Positions 1 through 6,382 of a DNA stretch of 64,000 bases are shown here, one piece after another. Made by a program: the position numbers and the translations under genes. How positions within the stretch are numbered: the stretch's first letter is position 1; each line of letters starts with the position of its first letter. The notes below the pieces were generated by a model, which saw only the letters and a list, made by a program, of their open reading frames with translations, was not told the DNA's origin and searched no databases. The stretch is from the NCBI GenBank assembly GCA_038230335.1, contig JBBRNL010000001.1, positions 609,935 to 673,934 on the forward strand. The letters are read 5' to 3'. The stretch is from JBBRDU01 sp038230335. Lineage in GTDB: Bacteria; Verrucomicrobiota; Verrucomicrobiia; Chthoniobacterales; UBA10450.

Positions 1-2
1 TT

Positions 3-233
3 TCACGACCCTATTTCAGAGGCTATCAGGCGAAGCTAGGCGACAAGAAACTGACGGTGGACTCGTATCGTGGATTCGTTCCGACCGTGACCCTTCCGCC
101 AGGTACGCGCGGGCACTTGGTTCTTTGGTATCGCCCGGCCTGGTTGGTTTACGGAGGCGCCGTGGCCGGGTTATGTGCGCTGTTTTTGGCGGGATCAACG
201 ATTGCCGCGCTGCGTTCGAGCAGGGGCGGTTGA
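3..233 (+). CDS. C-terminal end of a YfhO-like multispanning membrane protein (partial)
   Basis: The reading frame enters from the left edge of the window and ends at TGA 231-233, leaving 76 residues. The visible tail has a beta-rich segment (SRPYFRGYQAKLGDKK, then a Leu-Pro-Pro-Gly turn and a LVLWYRP strand) followed by one hydrophobic helix and a short basic end. YfhO/GT-C type membrane proteins end this way, with a small beta domain just before the last helix. In that family the proteins act in glycosylation of cell-envelope polymers. The assignment rests on the tail alone. The next gene is convergent, with its stop 40 bases away. Confidence 0.55.
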   Translation, partial: SRPYFRGYQAKLGDKKLTVDSYRGFVPTVTLPPGTRGHLVLWYRPAWLVYGGAVAGLCALFLAGSTIAALRSSRGG

Positions 234-273
234 CGCGATCGTCGAGGACGTTCGAAACGCCGCGAACCAGCCG

Positions 274-1440
274 TTAATAGACGTCGCGCTTGTAGCGCTT
301 ATCGCTTTTCAGCTTCTCGACGTATTCATTGGCCGCGTCGATATCTTTGCCGCCCTGTTCCTGCACGATTTTGCGCAGAGCCGCATCCACATCCTTGGCC
401 ATGCGGCGCGCGTCGCCGCACACAAAGAAATGCGCGCCTTCTCCATCGAGCCATTTCCAGATTTCGGCGCCATTCTCCATCATGCGATCCTGCACATAAA
501 CCTTGTGTGCTTGATCGCGCGAAAACGCGCAATCGATGCGGGTGAGCGCTCCGTCCTTTTTCAGCTGATCGAATTCGTCCTCGTAAAAGTAATTGCAGTG
601 CGCTTTCTGCGATCCGAAAAAAAGCCAGCTCTTCCCTTTTGCCCCGGTCACTCTTCGTTCCTGTAAGTAGGCGCGAAACGGGGCCACGCCGGTGCCCGGT
701 CCCACCATAAGAATGGGAGTGTTGCTGTCGTCCGGTAGCCGGAACTTCGACGCGTTTGGAAATACCGGAATCGGTACGGCGTCGGCCCGTTCGGCCAGGA
801 ACGAGGAACAAACGCCTTTGCGGGTTCGTCCGTGACTCTCGTAACGGACGACGTCGATCGTAAAATGTACCTGATCGGGATGCGCCTTCAGACTGGAGGC
901 GATGGAATATAGACGCGGCTGAAGCTTGGCCAGGAGATCGACGAATTCCTGCGGCGCAAATTTGATCGAAGGATGTTCGGTTAAGAAATCGATCACCTCC
1001 ATGCCCCAAAGGTATCGGTCGAGATCTTCTTTGCGTTCAGGATCAAGAAGCTCGGTCAGCAAAGGCGCGGCACTGGCCCGCTCCGCAATCGCTTTGAGGA
1101 GCTTCGGCGTCGTTTGGGTAATGCGACAATCGCGGAACAAGGCTTCGCGCAGGGTCGTCTCGCCCTTCGGTCCCTTGACCGGTTCGTCGCCTTTGGCGCA
1201 GATCGCTTTCAGAATTTCATCAACCAGCTTTGGGTCGTTCGTCGGCCACACTGTCATGGAATCGCCCACTTCGTAATTCAGACCCCAGCCGGTGAGATCA
1301 ATTTCAAAATGACGCGTGTCCTTATCCGAGCCTTCGCCGCAGAGGCTTCGATTGACGATGAGCTTGCCGGGGAAGGGATTGGCCCGGGTGTAAGGCGAAG
1401 CGGCAACGGCCGGTTTGGGCGAAGTGGTTTCGGTGGCCAT
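274..1440 (-). CDS. CysJ-like NADPH flavoprotein reductase lacking a flavodoxin domain
   Basis: This 388-residue protein matches the FAD/NADPH reductase half of sulfite reductase alpha subunits. FAD-binding motif RLYSIASS lies at residues 176-183, GVCSSFL at about 209-215, the nucleotide-binding GPGTGVAPFR at 248-257, GSQKAHCNYFYEDE at about 276-289, and the C-terminal FVCGDARRMAKDV element near residue 340. The protein ends in Tyr, as this family usually does. The N-terminal flavodoxin (FMN) domain of full-length CysJ is absent, so electrons must pass directly to a separate partner. The ferredoxin gene 86 bases upstream on the same strand is the obvious candidate. Role: soluble cytoplasmic electron transfer from NADPH; sulfite reduction is possible but no CysI is in view. 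The start is ATG at 1440. Confidence 0.8.
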   Translation of the reverse strand: MATETTSPKPAVAASPYTRANPFPGKLIVNRSLCGEGSDKDTRHFEIDLTGWGLNYEVGDSMTVWPTNDPKLVDEILKAICAKGDEPVKGPKGETTLREALFRDCRITQTTPKLLKAIAERASAAPLLTELLDPERKEDLDRYLWGMEVIDFLTEHPSIKFAPQEFVDLLAKLQPRLYSIASSLKAHPDQVHFTIDVVRYESHGRTRKGVCSSFLAERADAVPIPVFPNASKFRLPDDSNTPILMVGPGTGVAPFRAYLQERRVTGAKGKSWLFFGSQKAHCNYFYEDEFDQLKKDGALTRIDCAFSRDQAHKVYVQDRMMENGAEIWKWLDGEGAHFFVCGDARRMAKDVDAALRKIVQEQGGKDIDAANEYVEKLKSDKRYKRDVY

Positions 1441-1494
1441 GTTTTCTGGAACGGCGTCTAGGACCGCCGGGGAAGGCTGATTTTCATGGTGGTT

Positions 1495-1513
1495 CGGCGG
1501 TCATCGACCGCCG
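1495..1513. repeat. Short perfect hairpin between ferredoxin and reductase genes
   Basis: Arms CGGCGGTC (1495-1502) and GACCGCCG (1506-1513) flank an ATC loop, giving an 8-bp perfect stem followed by CTACAG. It has no T-run, so it is not a convincing terminator. Similar gene-end palindromes occur at 10412-10458 and 51750-51769, so it belongs to a class of small intergenic hairpins in this genome. Confidence 0.6.
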
Positions 1514-1526
1514 CTACAGGAGAAAA

Positions 1527-1760
1527 CTATTCGCCGTCGTTGCCGATCGCGAGGGTGGGACAAACTTCGAGCGCGCGTTGCGCGGCGCCCTTTTCGTCGT
1601 CATTCTCCGGTTGCTTGAAAAAATAGACCGCTGTTTCATCTTCGTTATACTTCAGAAGGTTAGGAGCTTCGTCGAGACACACGCGGCAGGGAGTGCAGGT
1701 GTTATCGACATACCAGGGTCCTGGAACGTTTTCCGGCTGTTTGCTTGCTTTGTCCGCCAT
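1527..1760 (-). CDS. Small single-cluster ferredoxin
   Basis: This 77-residue acidic protein carries CTPCRVC (C-x2-C-x2-C) near residue 22 and a fourth Cys followed by Pro (EVCPTLAIG) near the C-terminus. That is the ligand set of one [4Fe-4S] cluster. The spacing differs from bacterial 2[4Fe-4S] ferredoxins and fits the short mono-cluster ferredoxins. It should be a soluble one-electron carrier. Its position directly upstream of the flavodoxin-less CysJ-like reductase suggests that it accepts electrons from that enzyme; this is an inference from gene order. The start is ATG at 1760. A long palindromic repeat separates it from the cytochrome gene upstream. Confidence 0.8.
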   Translation of the reverse strand: MADKASKQPENVPGPWYVDNTCTPCRVCLDEAPNLLKYNEDETAVYFFKQPENDDEKGAAQRALEVCPTLAIGNDGE

Positions 1761-1837
1761 AGGATTTCTTTGTACTAAGTTCGTTTAGGCGCGGCAATAT
1801 CCTTTTGTGGGGATGGCGGTGGCAGCCTTCGGTTTCG

Positions 1838-1952
1838 GGGTAGCGCACTGGTCCCGCGTGCTGGAGAAAACGTCTTATTTTCGTGAACTTTGTATTGGAA
1901 AGATTGTTTTGGCGAGACGCCAGAACCAGCACTCGAGACGAGTGCGCTGCCC
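1838..1952. repeat. Long imperfect palindromic intergenic repeat (REP-like)
   Basis: The left arm begins GGGTAGCGCACTGGTCCCGC at 1838. The right arm, read as its reverse complement from 1952, begins GGGCAGCGCACTCGTCTCGA. The outer 27 bases of the two arms match at most positions, and the inner parts (AAACGTC... and ...GGCGAGACGCC) pair more loosely. The whole could fold into a cruciform or RNA hairpin of about 115 nt. It fills most of the 213-base gap between the cytochrome stop and the ferredoxin start. The layout suggests a dispersed palindromic family rather than a simple terminator. Confidence 0.6.
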
Positions 1953-1973
1953 AGAGAATGCGCGTTCGACGCC

Positions 1974-4900
1974 TCAATAGCCGCGCTTAAACAGTTGCTT
2001 CGTAGGGGGCGGTGTTGGAATGGCGGTTGGTTCCACTTCCGGTTCGGCTGGTAAAGCCATCGGGGCCGGTGCCGGAGTGGGAGTGGGCAATGGAGTCAGA
2101 AGTGCGCCACTTTTCGTGGTCAGAACGCCACCGGACAGGCTGACATCTTCCACCCGGTAGAGGCCACCCCGTCGCATTTCCATGTCCTTGGCGTCCACCA
2201 CTTCCGAATGCCGATAAAACCGTTCCATTTCGTTTAGATGAAATGGCCGGGCCCCACGTCGTCCGAACACGACGGTTTGTCCGCCCGTCTCATCGACCAC
2301 GCGATCGCGCTCCAGTCCGCGCGAGACGCAAATCGTTTCGCCCTTCGTGCGGTAGGTTGCGATCAACTGAGGGTTCGGCCGGGGACTGAAACCTTGCGCG
2401 CCCGGGACGGTGTCCGGCGAAATCAGCTGCACGACGCGCAATCCATTCCGGCCATCGGCCACGAGCGCGAACTCCGAAGCACTGACGCTGCCGATCTGAA
2501 CGGCGCGAGTGTCGTTCAGTGCGCCCGCCGCGTTGAACATCTGATCGAGGCGCGGCGCTTCGGGATTTTCCACATCGACAATGGCCAAACCCTCCGGCCC
2601 ATTGGCGACATAAGCGTAGGTGCGCGCGACGTAGAGACGTCCCGCCGTGCGGAGCCGCAGAGTCGACCGAGGCAAAGGGATCGGGCGGTCCGGATCGGTA
2701 ATGTCGAGCACCTTCAGTCCATCGTCATCCGTGACGAAGGCATAACGGAATTGCACGGCGACGCAGCGCGGATTGTGCAGAAAGTTTCCGCCTACCTCGC
2801 CGGCCAGGCTTGGATGCATCGGATCGCTCACGTCGATCACGTGCAGTCCGCGCGGCGTTGTCATGTAAAGGCGGTGACCGGCGGCCGCGATAAAGGTGGC
2901 ACCGCTGAGCACGCCGTTGGGATTAAAGACGACGTCTTTCTTGAGGAAATTATTATCGGGATTGCCGTCGACCAGGGTGGCCACATTCACCACGACGAGC
3001 CCTTCCTCGCGATCGGAGACATAGACGAACGCATAAAACAGATCGATCGGTTGCTCTTCGTTTTGGGGAAGGCGCTGCCGGGCTGGATCGAGAGCAAGCG
3101 TGCTAGGGAGCGCGACCGATGTGGCATAGGGAGTATGCACAAACGTGCGCTGACCGAGCGGCGAAACGGGCGACGTCACGATGCGTTCGGAAAATCCTTT
3201 CTGATCAATGTTGGCGACGTCAAACACTTCGAAACCGCCGGGCCCATTGGCGGTGTAAAGATATTCGCCGCGCAATACGATGTCCTGGATGTCGGTGCCC
3301 GAGTGCTCATGGCCTTCCTTCAATGTCGAGCCGGCCGCGAGGTGCTTTTGGTAATTGGCCGGGTAGGCGATCTTCTGCAGATGACTTCCGATGACAGCTT
3401 GTGGTTCCTCCTGTTCCGTCCAGACGACGGCGTGCAATCCTTCGCGACCTTCCCCGATGTAGGCGTAGCGACCGAAGAAATTGACCGCGCCGGTGCCGAA
3501 GCCTAACAACTGCGTGATCCAGGCATTGTTATCGTTATTGACGGATAGATGACAATCGGTGCAGTTCTTGGTCGTCCCGACACTGCTCGTGGTATGCGGG
3601 AAGTGAGGATTGAAGGCCTGACCGCTGTAACCTTCGGCGGAGAATGTTTGCTGCTGCGAGTAAACCCATTCGCGATTCGCATTCTGTGAGCTGACCACGA
3701 CTGCGCTGGAAGAGCGTATCACGGCCATGCGGTTTTTCTTCACCGTGCCGTCGATGCCGAGCATGAAGACATCGTCGCGCACGACCTGCGGATTGTAGGT
3801 GGTGAAGTTTCGATCGGTCACGCCCTCGAATTTATTTTGCGGGACGCGCTGGTTGGCTTTCATGGGCAAGTGGCAGCCGAAACAACTCGTCGCCCAGGAG
3901 GAGTGGCAGATCTGGCAATCCATGGCGCTATTGTCGTGTGCGAGTTTGACGCGCATATCCGGTTCGGCGGGTGAGCCGCCTGCGCTCCCCGGAGCTGCGA
4001 TCCCACCCCAGGTTTTGCCATCGCGTTGCAGTGTTTTGGCGTAAGCGGACTTCGGATTGTAGTGGGAGGAGAAGGGATCAATCGTGTCGACCGTCTGGGG
4101 AATCTCCCACCGGATTTCCGGGGCCATGGACGATTGCTGCCAGAGCTTGTTGCCTTCCCAGGTGAACCGCGGACCGAAAGGTGTGTTGCCGGTGTGAAGC
4201 AGGTCGACCTGCCCGGCGTTCCCGCTTGTGATCAATGTGGGTCTTTGCCCGATGGTGCCATGGCAATCGATGCACGTGATGGTGGTGGCGTTGCGCGGCT
4301 CGCCGTAAAGCATGCCGTTGCCATGCACATCAAGATTGAAATGGCAGTCACCGCACTGCATGCCGTGGGCCAGGTGGACATCCTTTAGATGGACGGCCTT
4401 GGAGAATTTGTGCGGATCATCGTGCGCAATCTCGTTGTCGTCCAGATCGAGCAGGGTGCCTTTGCGATCGTGCTTGAAGATGGCTCGAAAGACCCAGCCG
4501 TGACCGTGGTAATCGGCGAACTGCGTGTGTTTGAGCTGCGGATTCAGTTCGGCCACGCGGTCGAGAAAATCCTTGTCGCCCCAGAGTCCGCGCGCCGCCG
4601 CTGCTTCTGGATTCTCCATGGTTGCCCTAACGAGTTCGACGTCCGTCGGGTCATGCTGCTCTTTCGGATACATGACTTCGCCGTCCGTCTCCTGATCCCA
4701 CCAGGTGTAACCGAGGTATGGATTGACGAAGAGATTGCCCTGATGCATGTGGCAATTCATGCACTGACTCGACGGGATCGCGCGCGTGAACTGATGCATC
4801 ACCGGATGACCGCGCTCCGCTTTTGGAATTGTTTCGTCCGCGCTGAAGCTGAGGCCCTGATGGCCGTATTTACTCCACCAGCCCGAATTGGTGGGGGAAC

Positions 4901-5903
4901 GATCGTTAGCGTAGACGACGTGACAGGCCGAGCAACCGCTTGAGCGGTAATCGCCGGGATGATCGTTGGTCCCGAGAAAGCCGAGCAGTGGGTCGTTCAA
5001 CCGCGTTTTTTGCAGTCCGAGAAAAACCGGGTCGGTCCGGTTCAAGGTGCCGAGACCGCGTTCGGACAAGCGGCGTTCCGGTTTGCCATTCGGTTCTGAG
5101 CTGGTGGGCAATGCGAGAGAGAGTTGGGGGCGGCCGCCTTTTTCAAAAATCCGCAGGATATTTCCCGGGTTGCTCAGATTGAAGCGCGGCAGCGGCTCGA
5201 GGAAGGGAAGGATCCCGTGCAACTGCGTGTCCTGCGTCGTGACCGGCGTGTAATTGTTTAGTCGGAGCGGCGCGCCATCGGCTCCGTAGGCCTGGCCGAA
5301 TCGATAATTTTTCCCGGGGTAAGCGCCATTGTTGTAGAGCGCGGCGCCCCAGAGCATGGCGCCGTGATTCATCATGCTGTGATCGACGTTGCGGACGATC
5401 TCACCGTGACAAAGGCCGCAGGTTGTCTGCGCGACGCGCAGATCGCCCGGGTTCATGAAGCGAATGAATTCGGGCGACTCGTGGTTGAGCCAGGCACCGG
5501 AGTTGGGCGGGTTCGCGGAGGTTTTGAAGAATGTCTTGTTCGTCGGGAGGATATGAGCCTGTTCTTTCGTTAGGCCGAGGGCCGGACTGCCGCCATGGCA
5601 ATCGGTGCAGCCGAGCACAACATGTTCGGCCTTGTGCATCGGTTCGACGGACTGATGGCATTGCAGGCAGCCAAGGCTTTTGGCATCCGCTTCGGATTGC
5701 GTTTGGTCGATCCAGTTGCGGGGAGGAAGAGCGGCACCGTGGAAGGGGCGCGGGACCGCTGCGGAAGTGGGGGGTCCGTAGCCGGTCACAGGCGGATCCT
5801 GGGCGACTAACGAGCCTGTGATGCAGACTGATAAATAAAGTAGAAAACGTTCAACCTTCAACGTCCAACGCTCAACGCTCAATGGAAGAGATCGCGGTCT
5901 CAC
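1974..5903 (-). CDS. Giant secreted decahaem c-type cytochrome with C-terminal LVIVD beta-propeller
   Basis: This 1309-residue protein has an N-terminal Sec-type signal (hydrophobic stretch about residues 20-34, cleavage after VAQ). Ten CXXCH haem-binding motifs lie between about residue 79 and residue 780: CLQCH, CTDCH, CGLCH, CSACH, CMNCH, CGDCH, CIDCH, CQICH, CFGCH, CTDCH. From about residue 880 come repeated LVIVD-type blades (for example LHVIDVSDPMHP, LKVLDITDPDRP, LAIVDVENPEAP), which form a surface beta-propeller. The C-terminus is a Pro/Thr-rich tail. Expected role: periplasmic or cell-surface multihaem electron transfer, probably partnered with the barrel gene upstream (6382-8538). 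The start is GTG at 5903, overlapping the previous stop as GTGA. The first 18 residues are encoded by heptamer-repeat DNA, so the N-terminus looks remodelled by insertion. Confidence 0.88.
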   Translation of the reverse strand: MRPRSLPLSVERWTLKVERFLLYLSVCITGSLVAQDPPVTGYGPPTSAAVPRPFHGAALPPRNWIDQTQSEADAKSLGCLQCHQSVEPMHKAEHVVLGCTDCHGGSPALGLTKEQAHILPTNKTFFKTSANPPNSGAWLNHESPEFIRFMNPGDLRVAQTTCGLCHGEIVRNVDHSMMNHGAMLWGAALYNNGAYPGKNYRFGQAYGADGAPLRLNNYTPVTTQDTQLHGILPFLEPLPRFNLSNPGNILRIFEKGGRPQLSLALPTSSEPNGKPERRLSERGLGTLNRTDPVFLGLQKTRLNDPLLGFLGTNDHPGDYRSSGCSACHVVYANDRSPTNSGWWSKYGHQGLSFSADETIPKAERGHPVMHQFTRAIPSSQCMNCHMHQGNLFVNPYLGYTWWDQETDGEVMYPKEQHDPTDVELVRATMENPEAAAARGLWGDKDFLDRVAELNPQLKHTQFADYHGHGWVFRAIFKHDRKGTLLDLDDNEIAHDDPHKFSKAVHLKDVHLAHGMQCGDCHFNLDVHGNGMLYGEPRNATTITCIDCHGTIGQRPTLITSGNAGQVDLLHTGNTPFGPRFTWEGNKLWQQSSMAPEIRWEIPQTVDTIDPFSSHYNPKSAYAKTLQRDGKTWGGIAAPGSAGGSPAEPDMRVKLAHDNSAMDCQICHSSWATSCFGCHLPMKANQRVPQNKFEGVTDRNFTTYNPQVVRDDVFMLGIDGTVKKNRMAVIRSSSAVVVSSQNANREWVYSQQQTFSAEGYSGQAFNPHFPHTTSSVGTTKNCTDCHLSVNNDNNAWITQLLGFGTGAVNFFGRYAYIGEGREGLHAVVWTEQEEPQAVIGSHLQKIAYPANYQKHLAAGSTLKEGHEHSGTDIQDIVLRGEYLYTANGPGGFEVFDVANIDQKGFSERIVTSPVSPLGQRTFVHTPYATSVALPSTLALDPARQRLPQNEEQPIDLFYAFVYVSDREEGLVVVNVATLVDGNPDNNFLKKDVVFNPNGVLSGATFIAAAGHRLYMTTPRGLHVIDVSDPMHPSLAGEVGGNFLHNPRCVAVQFRYAFVTDDDGLKVLDITDPDRPIPLPRSTLRLRTAGRLYVARTYAYVANGPEGLAIVDVENPEAPRLDQMFNAAGALNDTRAVQIGSVSASEFALVADGRNGLRVVQLISPDTVPGAQGFSPRPNPQLIATYRTKGETICVSRGLERDRVVDETGGQTVVFGRRGARPFHLNEMERFYRHSEVVDAKDMEMRRGGLYRVEDVSLSGGVLTTKSGALLTPLPTPTPAPAPMALPAEPEVEPTAIPTPPPTKQLFKRGY
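5849..5883 (-). repeat. Heptamer tandem repeat, proximal arm
   Basis: Five consecutive 7-bp units are visible on the plus strand: GTTCAAC, CTTCAAC, GTCCAAC, GCTCAAC, GCTCAAT. A GAAAAC block borders them at 5843-5848. Read on the minus strand the repeat encodes the LSVERWTLKVERF part of the cytochrome's N-terminus. The array is the inverse of the one at 6335-6362. Confidence 0.85.
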
Positions 5904-6382
5904 TTCGAATTCTTTTCGACAGTCCGGATGCTGGCTGAAAATATCCGGATGGGTTCTTCAGTTTTTAGTAAGAGCGAACGAAGTTCGGGGAGAGGAGCAA
6001 GGTCAAGGCGACCCAACAGGCACAGCCACCGTTTGATTTCCTTGAGTTCCTCGAAACAAATCCCAAGTTTAGGAACGAAGTCTTTCCGCGACTCGGCCGC
6101 CTGAACTTCACCATGATTGGCAAAGGGCGACGTGCCGCAACGAAGCAATGGACCAGCGATGTGATTCCCGGCTCGCAAATTCGGCAATCCGTCGACCAGC
6201 GCGATCACGCTGGCGGTGAATTCCAACGATCGATCCTTCAAATCGAATTTCGGTCCGGCCGTTGCTGATTTTGTGACGCCTGATTGTTTGAGGTCATAGG
6301 TGGCGTTATCCTCCCCGACCCTGCTGGCCTGGACGTTGAACGTTGAACGTTGAGCGTTGAGCGTTTTCCCAGTTGTTTTCAT
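5900..6382 (-). CDS. S23/IVP-type four-helix-bundle protein
   Basis: The 160-residue product resembles the four-helix-bundle family encoded in 23S rRNA intervening sequences and scattered through Verrucomicrobiota and Bacteroidota genomes. The helical core runs from about residue 46 (FDLKDRSLEFTASVIALVDG) through LLRCGTS, the DFVPKLGICFEELKEIKRWL helix and the last helix SASIRTVEKN. Residues 8-18 come from heptamer-repeat DNA. ATG at 6382 overlaps the upstream stop (TGATG) and its TGA overlaps the cytochrome GTG, so it sits inside a coupled operon. Proteins of this family bind nucleic acid in some cases (Avd of diversity-generating retroelements), but no reverse transcriptase or template repeat is nearby. 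Function here is unknown. It may be a passenger of the element. Confidence 0.75.
   Translation of the reverse strand: MKTTGKTLNAQRSTFNVQASRVGEDNATYDLKQSGVTKSATAGPKFDLKDRSLEFTASVIALVDGLPNLRAGNHIAGPLLRCGTSPFANHGEVQAAESRKDFVPKLGICFEELKEIKRWLCLLGRLDLAPLPELRSLLLKTEEPIRIFSASIRTVEKNSK
6335..6362 (+). repeat. Heptamer tandem repeat, distal arm
   Basis: Four consecutive 7-bp units GTTGAAC, GTTGAAC, GTTGAGC, GTTGAGC are followed by GTTTTC. On the minus strand they encode the LNAQRSTFNVQ stretch of the S23-like protein. They are inverted with respect to 5849-5883, so together the arrays bracket the S23 core. Seven-bp units shift the frame each time, giving a 21-bp/7-residue period in protein. Confidence 0.85.

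Larger units (their letters stand above)
5844..6370 (-). mobile_element. Candidate insertion unit: S23 four-helix-bundle ORF bounded by inverted heptamer repeats
   Basis: On the minus strand the segment starts GGGAAAACGCTCAACG and ends with the inverted counterpart ...GTTGAACGTTTT. Each end holds four or five 7-bp units (GCTCAAC/GTTCAAC type) in opposite orientation. Between them lies the core of an S23-like gene. If 5844-6370 (527 nt) is removed, ATG AAA ACA ACT joins CTA CTT TAT in the frame of the downstream cytochrome. The product would start MKTTLLYLSVCITGSLVAQ, a textbook signal peptide starting at the coupled ATG. That strongly suggests insertion into the cytochrome's leader codons. 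The exact borders are inferred; no target duplication was identified. Confidence 0.55.

Noticed and set aside
2238..3506. A 422-codon plus-strand open frame opposite the decahaem cytochrome
   Set aside because: It is a shadow of the high-GC cytochrome gene on the other strand; its protein is Arg/His-rich without domain logic, while the minus frame has signal peptide, haem motifs and propeller repeats.
5900..6382. Possibility that the S23-like gene is Avd of a diversity-generating retroelement
   Set aside because: No reverse transcriptase, no template/variable repeat pair and no C-type-lectin target gene were seen nearby.
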